Below, in pieces: positions 45,561 through 58,849 of a DNA stretch of 64,000 nt. The position numbers and the translations under genes were made by a program. The notes under the pieces were generated by a model, which did not search any database, was not told the origin of the DNA, and saw only the letters and a program-made list of their open reading frames with translations. This stretch comes from Geosiphon pyriformis (lineage: Eukaryota; Glomeromycota; Glomeromycetes; Archaeosporales; Geosiphonaceae), in the NCBI GenBank assembly GCA_016748015.1, contig JAAOMT010000617.1, positions 165,925 through 229,924 of the forward strand, given 5' to 3'. Within the stretch, counting starts at the first letter, position 1. Each line of letters starts with the position of its first letter.

Positions 45561-48500
45561 TTTTTTATAAATAATTATTTTTATAATAAGGAGTGATTCA
45601 TGTATTAATGTTAATATACACTATATATAATAATTTTTATTCAATAAATATTATTTAACTATTGAAGTTAATTAGGTCAATAATTAAATTAAATATTGTA
45701 TTTTATAAATTAAGTTAATAAATTATAAAAAAGACAAAAACAAACAACTTTTTAAAATATTTAACAAATAACTTAGATATAAATAAATATAAAAAATTGT
45801 AAAAAAAAAAAACTTTTTTATTTTTTAGTTTATGTTTACAAACCATAGCAAAAAAAAAGCAATCATTATTTTTGCTAATATAATTAAGAAAGCAACAATT
45901 AAAAAAGATTTTTCCAATTAAAGTTTTTTTAAAAAAACACATAAAGACCAAAATTAATGTTGTTTTAACCACTACAAAAAATTTATAAATTTATATTAAG
46001 TTATTATTCTTTTTTAGCAATTTTTACAGCAATAACTATTGGTTTTTTTTACCAATTTAATACAAACAATTAATTCAAATTTAATTGTAAATAATTTTAC
46101 TTAATAATATGTTTTTTAAAATAAAAACCAATTAATATTTAGTTATATTATTTAATATAATTTTTTAGTTATTTATTGTTTATTTAAAAAGCAAACCAAA
46201 TTATGTTTTAATTGTATTTTTGTTCAAGTTATTTATTTTAAAAAATGAAATTAATATAATAAAAACTAAAATAATATTTTGTTTTTTAAATAGATAATCT
46301 TTGTTTTAATATTTAATATTTAAAAAACTAAATAAATTTACATATTTTATTTGTTGTATTAATTAAATATAATCTAATCATAACTTAATAATAATTTATA
46401 TTATATATTTAAAACAGCTTATGTATTTTTTTTTATTAGCTTAATAAATATAATTTAGTTATTATCTAAAATAATATAATTATATAAAGTTTTAAATTAA
46501 ATATAATTTATGTATTTTTTACATATAATTAACTATTTAGTCAATCTAACAATACTATTTAATTATATTAATATTAACTATATTATTTGCATTAGTAAAA
46601 AACAGATAACAAACTCTATAACCAAAACAAACTATTTAATTCTTTTTTATATCTAATAAAAAGACTATTTTTTTTAAAATACAATTAGAAAAGTCTTAAA
46701 TAAAAACTGAGATTAAACTTTCAATAAACAAAAAATTGCTTTTTTCTATTTTTATTTTAAGTTTTAAGTTGAACAATCAAATTTTATTTTTATAACAAAT
46801 AATCAGATTATACACAAAATTAATTAGATAAAATATAATTAGCTTAATACTATTAAAAATTAATATAACTTTAGTCAAACAAAATCTAAACACAAAACTC
46901 TTATTTATAATAAAATACAAATTAATATTAGAAACCTAAATATAAATCTTAAAAAACATAAAACAAAAATAAATAAATATTAATTAAAAAAATACAGAGT
47001 TTGAAATAATTAGTTAACAATTTATTATATATAAAATAATTTGTTTTACAAATAAAATTATGGTTAAAAAACTTAACTCTATAATAATATATACAAAAGA
47101 TATTTAGATAATACTTATTATAAAAATTTTTTCTAATTATTATAGGCAATTTTTAATATAAAGCTTTTATAATATAAATTCATAAATCAATTAAAGATTT
47201 GTTAATATAATTAACAATTATATATAAATTAAGTATTAAACTAAAGTAATATTTTTTAATTAATATTATTTATATATAAATAAACAATTATATTAATATT
47301 AAAACCAGCTTTTTACAAAACTTTTCTAACTAAATTGCTTAATAATTTAATAAAGTAACAAGTACTACTAAATATAATCTTTTTTTAAACAATTATAAAA
47401 TTTTTATAAATGTTAACAGAAAGTATTAAATTAGAACAAATAACTTAATCTATTAACTTATTAACTTATTAATATATTTATTATTTATTATATCAAAATA
47501 TCTTTTAATTTATATTCAATTTATAAAATGTTCTAATTATAAATAATATTAATAATATAATTATATTTTATTTAATAATAATTACCAAAATTAGGTTTTT
47601 TAAACTTAATTCTGTTTTGTTAACATCTAAAGCTACTTAAATATTAAAACAAATTATTATACAAAAAAAAACAAAAACATAATTCAGAATTAAAACAATT
47701 ACTTACAATTTGGTTAGAATTAATATAAATTTTTATAACTATTTTTATATTTAAATTCAAAAAATAAGCTGTTTTATTATTAATAACAAAAAATATATCA
47801 AGATTTTTAATTAACTTATCTGTAAAAATTATTATATTAGATTAATAACAATCTCTTAAAACAAATCAGATTTTGTAAAAATTGGATATTTTTAATATAT
47901 TTGATTTGAAAAACATTTAAGATAGAATAAAAAAGTCTTTAACTAATTTACTAAAACTACAAACTTAAAAACTAATAAAAATCAGAATAAAACTAAATTT
48001 TTAAGATCTAAATACTTCTAATAACAAAAATATTTTTATAAAAAGCATTTATTATGACTGTTCAATAACTAGTTAACAAAAATTATGTTAAAATACTTTA
48101 AAAATCTAATAACTCTAAAATATTTAACATAATCTAATACTTTTATAACAAAAGTTCTGTATTTGAATTTGAAAACATTAGGAGCACAAATAATTAACAA
48201 TATTTTATTATTCAAAAAAATTTTAACAATATTTACCAAAAAAAATTTCAAAAAATTAGTTTTTAATCTAATTTAAAATTAAAAAAAATATTGTAAAACT
48301 TATCTTATAATTTGTAAATTAATTGTTTTATGCTTAAAAAGTTAATTCAGAATTTTAATTACATTAATAAAATTAATAACAAACTCAACTTTATTTTTAG
48401 TCTAAATCTGATTAAAAAACTTTAAATTATAAAAAAAAAGATAATATATTATTTTACTTGAAAAATTTTTAAACAATTAAGTCTCTAATTTTAAATTCTT

Positions 48501-49141
48501 CTTAATTAAGCAATTTTATTGCTTATAAATACTTTTGTTGACAAAACTAAATTGAATTCTGTAACTTATAATAGATTATAAAATAGCAAAAACCAAATAC
48601 AAAATTACTTATTAGAAATAACTTTTTACAGAATTATAAATACAAAAAATTTTATATTTGAATTTGTTTTTTTAAACTAAAAACAAAAAAACTTTTAGTC
48701 AATAAAAATATTTTTAAATATTTATATAATTTGTTTGGTATAATAACTAAAATAAAGAATTTATTTACATTTAAATTAATATTTACAACTCTTATATTAA
48801 TTAATATAACTATAGTTTTGTTAAGTTAATTGCTATACTATTAATATAAAAAAATTTATCAGTAATATTTAAAATATTTTGTATTATTAAATAATTATAT
48901 TCAATTTAAATTGTGTTTTTTTAGTTTTAGCCACAAATTTAATATTAATTTTATAATCAAAAAAAAATCATGTTTTTTAATTTTGCAAAAAAACAGATTA
49001 TAAAAATTTTCTTACAAAAAAAAAAGAAAACTTTACTTTAATTTAAACTATCATGAACTTTATATTTGTTAAACAAAACAAAATTTGTTATAATTTTATT
49101 GATATAATTATTATAAATATGTTTAAAAAATCTTATAAACT
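45560..49141. other. Extremely AT-rich block, no genes
   Basis: From about 45.56 kb onward the DNA is almost only A and T with nearly no CG dinucleotides. TAA and TTA are very frequent in all frames, and no ORF is believable. It resembles strongly mutated, probably heterochromatic repeat DNA. I could not identify the original elements in this stretch. Confidence 0.6.
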
Positions 49142-49952
49142 TAGTATTACTCATAGAAATAGGAATTATAATAGATAGAAAAATAGCCAATAAACAAGAA
49201 ACATAGTAAAAAAAAAATTTTAGGATTCTTTTTGAGAAATTACAGGATTTTAGAATTCCAGAATTGCAGAATTTCTTTCAAAAAATTTTGTATAACATGA
49301 ATTATATATATATAGTAAGAGTATTAAAAACAAAAAAGAGAGACAAAACAATAACTAATAATAAGTAATTATTAAATCTTTTTTTCTTTAAAAGATAGTT
49401 TTCTTTAACTTGAAGTAAAAACATATTCATATTAATAAAAATATTCATTATCATCTAATTTATGTTGTCATTGCTTAATTAAGAAAATTAATTACTTTTA
49501 TACTATCAATAATACATATTAATAGAATCTAATATTTAATTATATTAAATAATAGTTTTTGATCACAGCTATTTACAGAATACTAATTTTTTATTTTTTT
49601 TTTTATTTTTTTTTATTTTTTTTATTTTGTTTTCTTTGTTATTTACTAATTAATTAAAAAATTAAGCACTAAATAATTAACATTAAAAATAGTTTGGTAA
49701 AAAACCAATAAAACAAAAATAAAAAACTAAAGAATAGCTTACCAAAAAGACATAAATATCAAAATAAACCAATTATCACATTGAAAACAAAAATTGAAAA
49801 AATTATTAATTGAATCTTTGTTTATTATACAAAAAACTTAACCAAAACTTTTAGAATACAAAAATCTTCAAAAATTACTAGTATTAACAACTATTAAGCA
49901 CCAAATTACAGATTTGTTATTTGTTTTAACATCCCAAATAATTATCTGTAAT
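49142..49952 (+). repeat. Left (5') LTR of the Ty3/gypsy element
   Basis: It aligns over its last 590 bp with 60825-61390 and over its whole length with the inverted copy at 52796-53465 plus 57734-57892. From the three copies the ancestral LTR ends appear to be TGTTA...TAACA. Here both ends are mutated (TAGTATTACTC at the start, TGTAATA at the end), consistent with G-to-A and C-to-T changes. Confidence 0.72.
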
Positions 49953-51900
49953 ATTTAATGCTTTCTGTAAAGTATAATCTAACAAAAAACTAGAAATAAA
50001 AGTAATAGAAACAAATTACTTGGAATTCACAAAAGTTTTATTTTAATATTATTTAATTTACTTCAGACTGACAAGTAATTATTGGCCAACAGAATCAGCT
50101 TTTAATTTTTATGTTAATAAAAAAATTATATTCTACTTGGGAAACCAAAAAAAATCTAAAAGCCATTTTTAAAAATTTTTATAGTAAATTACTTCAAAAC
50201 ATTATACTTTTACAAATTATTTGTTTGTTTTACTAATTACAAAGATAAATCGAAAAATTGAGAATTACATCCAACAGAAATTTTTTATCACTTTTATAGA
50301 CCAAAAAAATGTTCCAGATTCTAGCAAGAACATTAAAGAAAATACAATTACTTATCTAAAAAAAACCAAAAGTTGTTTTACTTATTTACTTATCATACTA
50401 TTATATGTATGGAAGCACTATTTAGATAACATTAACAGTTGTATTTATGATAAAAACACTATTAGCACAAATACTATTTTAAAACAATTAAGAAAAAACT
50501 AAACTAATAAGAATCTACAGCAATTTTTTCAAATAATTTAAATTACAATTAACAACACAATCAGGACTTTAATCACTACTACTTCAACCAAATTTCAAAT
50601 CTACCAGTAATTGGGCAAACACTAATTTAAAAGAAAAAAAAGACAGTAATTAGAAAAAAAATAATCAAAATCTAATTCTAAATAATCCAAAATTCAAACT
50701 TTAATTGTTCAAACTTAATAAAACTCAAACAATTCAAATCTCACTCCTATTGTTAATAAAAACTTATTTTCAGTTATCCAAATTAATTAACCACCAGTTG
50801 TATTAATTGTTACACAATAATAACAACTTGTACTAATAGTCTATATAGTAATTATAAAACTTGAGAAATTCACTAACAAAAAAGACAATGCTTAAACAAT
50901 ATGACAAAAGCCATTACAGCTAATAGATAAGACAATATCAAAGTACTTTAAGCTATTTTATACTTTTTTCAAAATATTCTCAACTTGTAATATTAAAGCT
51001 TAATTAACAAACTACAAACTTTTAACAAGTTTAAAATTGGGTTTTACAATATTCTAATAATAATAATAGCATTAATTATCTGTTAACTGGTTTTACCACA
51101 ATTAAACAAGATAATATAGAAACAGTTACTACTTATTTAAGATACTTTTATAAAAATTTGTACTAAATCCAAACAGTTAATACTAATTACTTTATAATAT
51201 CACAGATTTTGAATCAATTCATTTGTAAATTATATAGTAGTTTGCTATAATAAATATGTCTATTATATTCAAATACTTTTCAAAATGCAGTTATATATAT
51301 CAGAAACTTTTGAATTAGCCAAATTCAAAGTCAATTATGTCTAAGCCATAAATTTAGTAATGAATAAATTATCTGAATTGAATACCAAATTGAAACAATT
51401 TGGCAAAGTTATTAATCAGAAAATTGAAAGATACTTAGCTAAAAATCAAGCAATTTATTAGTCTTTTTAATGTTGTAACAATTTAAAAAACTCTAATTAG
51501 TTTTAAAATCAATTATGTCTATTATTATTATTATTATTACTAAATCAATTATGACAACAAAAAATACATATTTGTTACTACTATAATAAACAAAAACATC
51601 TAAAAATGGATTATAGAACAAGATTAAATAACCAATAATTGAAAAATTAATATTAAAATTTTGATTGCAGATTTTAAATTTTAAACTATGCTAATAATTC
51701 ATTATTAAAACAATACAAATATCAATTTTATTATGTACCAATAACACAGCAACCAATATACACACATCTTATTTATTAAGCTCCAATACCTATAATTTAT
51801 CAATTACTACAGCCACAAATAATTTATCAATCTTAATTAATTTAAGCACTATCTCAAAATTTAGCTCAAATATTAACTAAAAATTAAAAGCCAAGAATTA
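49953..51900 (+). pseudogene. gag region of the Ty3/gypsy element
   Basis: Clearest around 51270-51470, where the frame reads AINLVMNKLSELNTKLKQF then NQKIERYLAKNQAIY, interrupted by stops. At about 51573-51615 a nucleocapsid-type zinc knuckle is recognisable: Cys-x-x-Cys-x4-His-x4-Cys spacing in which the second and last Cys are now Tyr (TGT to TAT) and the Gly before His is Lys. The knuckle could not bind zinc. Upstream to the LTR no frame is convincing. Confidence 0.55.
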
Positions 51901-52149
51901 CTTATACACAAAAAACTGAAAATTAGCAATAGTTATGTACCAATTAATCTCCAGCTTATCAAACCAATTATCAGGATCTTACATCTAAAATTCAAAAAAT
52001 AGGTATGTCTAAAACCCAAATTTTTAGAACTACTTAAATCTTTTAATAATCCCAGAAATTGCAATATTCAACCCATTAAAAACAAACTAAAGCTTACTTA
52101 CCAACAATATTTCATTTGTTATTATCATAGAAAATAAGTCACTTACTAC

Positions 52150-52790
52150 TATTTTTTCTTTTGAACTTGAAAAACTAGTCTTAATTTCTTTATTTAATAA
52201 AATTGCTTTAGATACTAAACCAATTATTACAATATATACAGATGCCAAAGTTAATAACTATTCTATTAAACTCATTCTTAATAGTAGTTTAGCAGACAGT
52301 ATTATTATCAAACAACTTATGAACCAAGTAGATTACTAAGTTAATTAAGCTATTAACACCAGAATTATTATTATTGATAAAATAACAAAAACTTCAATTG
52401 GCAAAATTAATAACTTTTTATTTGAAGTCAACAGTATTATTATGCCTATTAAAGTTTTGATAATAGAAGTTACATAGTACTAAGCTCTTGTTAATAATAA
52501 CTGGCTATCTAAAATCAATATTATACTTGATTAAAATACTCAAAAGCTTTAGCTAACATTTAATGATTAACATATTTGAGTACCTGTTACTTGTAGTTAT
52601 TTAAAGCTTTTTCAAAAAAACAACCATTAATTAAACTAAAAAAAACCTACCTGAAAAGCTTATCAAGTTTTGTGGACTAAAGACAAACACAATGAATTAT
52701 TATTAATACTCTTTTGAAAAAAAAAAGTGAAAAAAAATGAAGAAAACAATCCTCAAGTTATTACTATTACTAAAGAATTAGCCAATAATT
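52150..52790 (+). pseudogene. Retropepsin (aspartic protease) region of the Ty3/gypsy element
   Basis: The frame from about 52205 reads IYTDAKVNNYSIKLILNSSLA and later IKQLMNQV, INNFLFEVNSIIMPIKVLII, then ALVNNNWLSKINIILD. This matches a retropepsin with its flap and the second-strand hydrophobic segment. The active-site Asp-Ser-Gly is Asn-Ser-Ser here, both by G-to-A changes. Several Gln/Trp codons are stops. It is non-functional. Confidence 0.65.
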
Positions 52791-53648
52791 AACATTATTA
52801 TAAGTGATTATTTGGGGTGTTAGTACAAATAAAAAACCTGTAATTTGGTGCTCAATAGTATAATAATATTGGTAATTTCTAAAAGTTTTTGTAATTTAAA
52901 GGTTTTGGTTGAGTTTTTTGTATAATAAACAGAAATTTAATTGCTGTTTCAATATTTTTTTAGAAACTTATTCTATGAATTTTTTTCTCAACTTAATGGC
53001 CAGTTTTTTTTGATAAGCTATCTTTAATTTCTGAGTTTTTACTCTTATTTTCCGAGTCTTTTACCAGTTTTTCTTGACATTAATAACTCTATGCATTAAT
53101 TTTTAATCAATTAGTAAACAACAAAATGAAATAAAAGCAAATAAAGAAAATAAAAGAAAATGAAAAGAAAATAAGAAATTAATATTCCATTAATAACTGT
53201 GATTAAGAATTATTGGTTTAATGTGATTAAGTATTAAATTCTATTAATATAAAATATTAATAAAGTAGAAGTAATTAATATTTTTTAATTAAATAACAAT
53301 AACATGAATTCAAGTAATAATTAATATTTTATTAATATGTGATTTGATTTTACTTCAAGTTGTAGAAAACTATTTTTGAAGGAAGAGATATTGAATAATT
53401 AATTAATTATTAGTATTAGTTCTCTACTAAATTCTTTTTCTTCTGTTTTTAATACTTTCACTATACAGTGAACTCTCTTTATAATTATATCTTTTGGTCA
53501 GCACATTTGTGGTGACTATAAAGAGATGAGACTATAAAAAATGATCAATATCTTATCACATAATCTATATATTACATACATAATATAATAACCAATTATA
53601 TATATTTTATTTAAAAAAGCTATCTATTTGCAACTGCTTTTTCTCTTC

Positions 53649-55166
53649 TTAAACTTTGAGAACAGTATTACAAATTAATGTTCTCAAAGTTTTAAAAAAG
53701 TCTGAATTAACTTTTTCACTATACTGCTCTTTACAATAGTGCAATGTATCTTCAAGTGTAATTTTATCTTGATATGTAGATAGCAAAAGCAAAAATTCAT
53801 CTTCATTTTTACTTTCTAAATCTTCATTTGCATTAGAATTTCTACTATACTTGTTGTTAATAAAATCCACAATTTCATCCTCTGAGGCATAAGTGAATAA
53901 TGGTTCAAACTTGTTAATATTAATGAAGTTTATTGCTAATAGTTTGTCAATATCAACATGTTCAATAAGAACTTGTACTTTTTATAGGAGTTTTTGTTTA
54001 ATATCTAATGGATGGGCTGGCATTTGACTATTATTCAGAATTCTTGTATGACGCCAACAGTTTTGGATTGTAGTTGTTATTACCACTGACCATGTATTAA
54101 TTAGAAAGTTAACTGCATCCTTTAATATTACTGTTGATATTAGAATCTTGTCATCATACTGATTAATAAGATGGAAAAGAAACAACTTTTGATACTGTGC
54201 CTTAAAGGATTCAATAATTTTTGCATTTAATGGTTGCAAATGGGATGTTGTATTAGATAGTAGATATTTAATGATAATATTAGATAATACAGAAGGTTCT
54301 CTACCATAAGAACCAGCATTATCAAGCAATAGCAAAATCTTTTTTTTCTTGTGGCACATTTCTTTATTTAATAAATTAAGCCATTCACTAAAAATATCGG
54401 TTCACATCTATGCTTTTGTATTATAACAATAAGTAATTAGAAGTGCATTCATATTAATATTGTAAAAACACCATGGCTTTGCAACTTTGCTGATAATTAA
54501 AGACTGCAACTTAATGCTGCCTGTTGCATTACAAGCAAGAAATATGGTAATTTGATTCTTATCACACTTGGTGCCAGAGGTAGATTTTGTTGCCAAAGTT
54601 GCATTTGGTGGTATTCTAAAGAATAATGCTGTCTCATTAATATTGTAAACATCATTTAGATTATATTTGCTGATAATCTCACACAGTTTTTCTCATTCCT
54701 CTGGTAAAATTTTCAAAAAAGCACTGTTTGCTTTATCATGCATCTTAATATGGTGCAAATTATGACGTTTCTTGAACTTTTCTAACCAATTATCTAATGT
54801 TTTAAAGTTATTTTTTTTCAGAAACTTTTCAGCAAACTTGAGGGCTTTCGTTTGTAAAATCTTTCCAGTAAAAATGCAGTTGGTAGCTAGTGCTCCAAGC
54901 ATCCATTCTCCTAGTGCATCATTTATCTTTAGAAACATCTCTTTCCTGTCCTTTGTCAATTGACCAGAGTTGCCAGATATATTCTTTTCAATCTATCAGT
55001 CTGATTTTACAAGTATTTTTATTACAGTAGAGTGGTCAATCTTTAGATTAAATATTTTGATAAGTCTATTTGTTGAGTAGTCAGAATGTTCTAGTTTGTA
55101 CTGACAGAGAGCCTTTTTAGTCTCTAAAAAGATTGCTATTCACTTTTGGTTCACGTTTTTTGGCAT
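53649..55166 (-). pseudogene. Tigger/pogo DDE transposase, killed by point mutations
   Basis: One unbroken frame of 505 codons runs from MPKNVNQK (55166) to LKV (53649), interrupted only by stop codons with no frameshift. Domains: a CENP-B-like helix-turn-helix region (ALCQYKLEHSDYSTNRLIKI and KALKFAEKFLKK then NWLEKFKKRHNL), then a DDE_1 core with YNINETALFFRIPP, ILLLLDNAGSYGREP and TTSHLQPLNAKIIESFKAQY. In relatives the first and third catalytic positions are Asp (NxDET and LQPLD). Here both are Asn, while the middle Asp is kept. Stops are mostly TGA where Arg or Trp is expected. Confidence 0.8.
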
Positions 55167-55682
55167 GTTAATAAAAACATACTTTTTATTGCATTTTGCT
55201 TTTATAATGTGTTAATGTATCTGTTATGTCTCAAACATCATTTTGCCTTATATTTAATCAAACATATAAGGTGTCTCATGTCATATAAGGTGCCTCAGAT
55301 TATAAAAAGTGGCCAAATTATAAAAATAAAGATTTTAATCTAACTATAGAATTCTAAGTGCAAATAACAGATTCTTAGTAAAAAAAAACCTAATTTTGAT
55401 AATGCATCTGCAACACTTTTTGCTTTTTATCTTCAACTGATGATTAATAATGAAGACTGTTAATTTGATCCTCTGTATACTTGCATAATTGTGTAGAAAA
55501 TAGCACAATGTTATGTTGCCAAGCCCTCCAAACATAGTAATATCTATATCAATTAGAATATCAATATAAAATACTTTGCACAATGTCAGAGATATTAGAG
55601 TGAAAGTTAACTGCAGTTTTTTAAAAAATGTTCTAATTATTATAAGTTGTGGAATTTAATATGTAATATATATAGACATGCA

Positions 55683-56581
55683 ATGGCTTCTGAATTAATA
55701 TGGCCATATGTTGTTTTTAAAGAAAATCCATCTATTGAAGGTTACTTAGAATGGGCCCAAAATGAAACAAATCTCACATTTAGGTTAAAGTATGAACAAG
55801 TTTTTTTTTATTTACAAGCAATTATTAACTTTACCACTGGAATTCATTTCAATAGGTCTTTATTAAGACTTGCAGCTAGACAAATGTTTGTACTAATTTG
55901 GTCTGCTCAGTGTTATCTTATTTACTAATTAATTGAAATTGCTAATAAAGAACAATGACTATGATTGAAGCCTGAAGTTTGCAAGCTGATTCAAGAAAGA
56001 ATTGTAATTTCTCGATCTAAACTTTCAAATCAACATCAAGGCTATGATGCAATACTTAAAGAAATTAACAAAATGCTCAAATTATTGATTCTTTTTACAC
56101 CTTCACAATAGCATTGGGAAATTGCAGCATGTAACTCTATCAAATTTGAGAGATTGCATACTAACTTCTTTAATGTCATCAGATATTTTAAAAGTGAAAT
56201 ATACAGGTCTTATACACATCCTAGCTTTATTGCTAAATCAAATTGATTTTGAGTTTAGATAAAAAAGACACAGTTTGTAAATCCAAATGTCTTTAATCAT
56301 GTTTTTCGTGATATTGGCCATGAATGAATATTAAGCAAAAAAATGAAAAAATTCAGTGAAATTGCATGGATGAAAAAAATAGATTTTCTTAAAGCAAGGC
56401 GAATTAAAAAAATATTGTTAAATATTTGGAAACCAATTTCAGTAACAAGTAAAGAAGCAGATCATTAAAAAATGTAAATTTGTTAATAAAATCACAACTA
56501 TTACCTATTATTAATTCTTTAATATCTCTTTTAAGTGATTATGTTTTCGAAGCTTATCAAGTTAATTGTGTGACAGCCTAA
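55683..56581 (+). pseudogene. Unknown ORF carried inside the Tigger element
   Basis: A continuous frame of about 261 codons from ATG 55683 (MASELIWPYVVFKENPSIEG) to TAA 56466-56468 has about eight nonsense codons. A further coding stretch in a shifted frame ends at 56581 (INSLISLLSDYVFEAYQVN). The peptide is helical and mixed in composition, with segments such as LSNQHQGYDAILKEINKML and HWEIAACNSIKFERLHTNFF. I cannot name a domain. It is not a known part of pogo transposases, so it may be cargo or a second element-encoded protein. Confidence 0.45.
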
Positions 56582-56631
56582 TAAATATCTTTCAAGAAAT
56601 TAGAAATATATTGTATTGTGTACAGTTTTGT

Positions 56632-57458
56632 TTACCTTGGGTTGGGTGCATTACCATTTATAATTGGCATTTTTAAAACATGATATGTTGAGTCTAGGTC
56701 CAAATCTTTATTCTGCATAATTATGTTTGGATTATGAAAAACATTTAACACAGATTTATTTGCCCCAAAAAAGTTGATTTTTAATATATCTTTAAAACTA
56801 TCAGTCAAACTTTTGCTCACTAATACTAAATATTGGTCAAATGATGAATATAATTGCTAGTATGGAGCCCTTTTTTAATTGTGGATGCCAAAGTTGGTGT
56901 GAAAATATATTTATTGAGTATATATTAGAATCTTCATGCTCTGAGTTTTATTACTGGTCATATTTCTTTTCCTAAGGAAAAATAAATTTGAACTCCATTC
57001 CCAGTTGATTTGCTCAAACAATGTCCTATTAACAAACTTGTTTTTGGAGGATCCCATTGGGCCATTATTCTCACTTGTAGGTCTGTTAATTTTTTCTCCC
57101 AATATGAAGAAAAAGTAGTTTCATTAGCCAAAGTTTGATTCAGAATAACTTTATTGATACCCACAGCAACAGCCTTCAAAGCACTACTAGTCTCTAAAGC
57201 ACTACCAGTCTCTAAAGCACCAAGAGCAGCAGTACTGTACCATATGTTAACTATTATTAAAACTCTTATAATACTCACAAACAACAAGTCAGATATAATA
57301 GTTCTGTCATTGTTTTCTGATGGCAGTGGCAGCTTATAAAGAAGAAGAGTAATTGAATGTTGTAATATTTTAGAAATTTTGTTTAGTGTTCTACAATCAT
57401 TTCCAGAAACTTTTCTAATTTTTTTTACTATCATAACAAGAATGATTTCTATTGACAA
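56632..57458 (-). pseudogene. Second unknown ORF inside the Tigger element (minus)
   Basis: Two open pieces in different frames are visible. 56958-57458 contains a short triplicated ALETGSALETSSAL motif, then NETTFSSYWEKKLTDLQVRI and TSLLIGHCLSKSTGNG. 56632-56820 contains ILKINFFGANKSVLNVF then NPNIIMQNKDLDLDS. It converges with the plus-strand ORF at 55683-56581. Family unknown. Frame changes and stops make it non-functional. Confidence 0.4.
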
Positions 57459-57892
57459 ATCGGGAAATTTCTTTAACTGTACATGTTCAATTAAATATGA
57501 GATAACATTTGATGTTCATATCTAATATCATATAATTATAGTGTGACTATAGAGAGTGAAAATTATTTATATTCTGCTATCATATTTGTGGGGATAAGAA
57601 TTATAAAGAGATATATATAGTAAAAGTGACTATAAGGAGATAATATTATATATAAATAGTTTTGGTTTTTAAAAAAATGTGATTATAAGAAGATAGTAAC
57701 TATAACCAAAGAGACTATGAAAAAAGTTTACTGTATATACATAATTAATGTTATACAAAATTTTTTTAATTTTTTTAATTTTTCCAATCAAAAATCTTGA
57801 AATTTCTGAAATTTCTCTTTTTACTATGCTTATTTCTAATTGGCTACTTAATATCCTTATTAAAAATTCCTAAATTTTTATGAGTAATAACA

Positions 57893-58840
57893 TATATTAT
57901 ATTCAACACCAGAATTAACAAAACAACTATCTTATATTCTGCTTAAATACAAAAACTACAAAAAAAATCTTTTATTTATAGAAGCTTGGATTTCTTCAAA
58001 AGAAAAGTATAAAACATATATCTATTACTACTATAAAACATAGTACTAAAAATGTTTTGAATACCCAAAATAACAAAAAAAGTAGAACAACAAACTATGT
58101 TTTGCTTGTAAAAAAATACTACTCAATAAAAAAATATAAAACAACATTCCTAGTTATAGAGAAATATAAAACAACATTCTTAATTATATAAGAATGTGTG
58201 ATATATTATACCAATACATGATTCTTATTAGTAACTGGATAAGCAAAAAAATGTCATTTAATACTATATAAAACAGAGCTCTTTTGTGTTTGAATAGTTA
58301 CTTACACAATAAAAACAAAATCTGGCAAATAATAAGTATTAAAGTTGAAAACATTTTATTTAGTAAAATATTTGCAATTAAAAATGACTTATCAGAATCT
58401 GTTGACACCATTCTTATTCTAAATTCAAACATATTTGTTGACATTATAATTCTATAAACACTACTAAGATTTAGCACCTATTTAAAAAGAGCAAGAGCAA
58501 TATTTAAAACAATTAAACACTGGACTTTATAAATATTGTTTAATTTCTAGTAACTTTAAATATTGTAATAATTGTGAATTTATTTATAATTTATTACCAT
58601 GCATAATCTATTTAATCTTCAAAAAAAAAACCAATTAGCAGTTGTGCTTTAGAATTAGAATTGAAATTTAATCCTAATTTAAATTTTAATGATAATAACA
58701 ACAATAATTCTAATATTATTTATAATAGCAACTATAATAATAATGATTTGAATTTCAATTTCAATCTTAAACAATATATTACACTTTTAAATTTTTCTAA
58801 AGAGCAAGAACTTAAATAATTTAGTAATAATAATAAAAGT
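57893..58840 (+). pseudogene. Degraded polyprotein linker of the Ty3/gypsy element
   Basis: The sequence resumes after the inverted LTR with a mostly stop-ridden plus frame. Toward 58640-58800 it reads CALELELKFNPNLNFNDNNN and later NFSKEQELK, an acidic/Asn-rich linker leading into the dUTPase-like domain. Traces of Cys-x-x-Cys pairs may exist around 58090-58230 but are too mutated to define. Confidence 0.4.
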
Positions 58841-58849
58841 ATTATATTA

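Larger units (their letters stand above)
53466..57733. mobile_element. Tigger/pogo-like DNA transposon (4.27 kb) with extra ORFs
   Basis: Ends begin CAGTGAACT at the left and CAGTAAACT (reverse complement) at the right, flanked by TA on both sides. Subterminal copies of a TGACTATAAAGAGA-like motif occur near both ends (about 53512, 57543, 57590, 57633), possible transposase binding sites. It contains a transposase on the minus strand (53649-55166) and two further broken ORFs (55683-56581 plus, 56632-57458 minus). It sits inside the inverted solo LTR. The intact LTR copy at 49142-49952 shows the empty site near 49305-49315. Confidence 0.75.
52796..57892 (-). repeat. Inverted solo LTR (same family), split by a Tigger element
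   Basis: 52796-53465 and 57734-57892 together equal one LTR (about 827 bp) in the opposite orientation to the host element. The first part matches the LTR 3' section: CAATTTGGTGC-type sequence is read as TGTAATTTGGTGC at 52839. The second part matches 49142-49310, ending TAATAACA (57885-57892). The 4.27 kb between is a DNA transposon. No internal retroelement sequence accompanies it, so it is a solo LTR. Confidence 0.72.

Noticed and set aside
45715-48251. Minus-strand ORFs of 60-85 codons in the AT-rich block
   Set aside because: They consist of Phe/Ile/Lys/Asn/Tyr runs expected by chance at this composition, with no domain.
49540-49640. T-rich TTTTATTTTT run as a possible origin or promoter element
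   Set aside because: It lies within the LTR and is shared by all LTR copies, so it is explained by the LTR.
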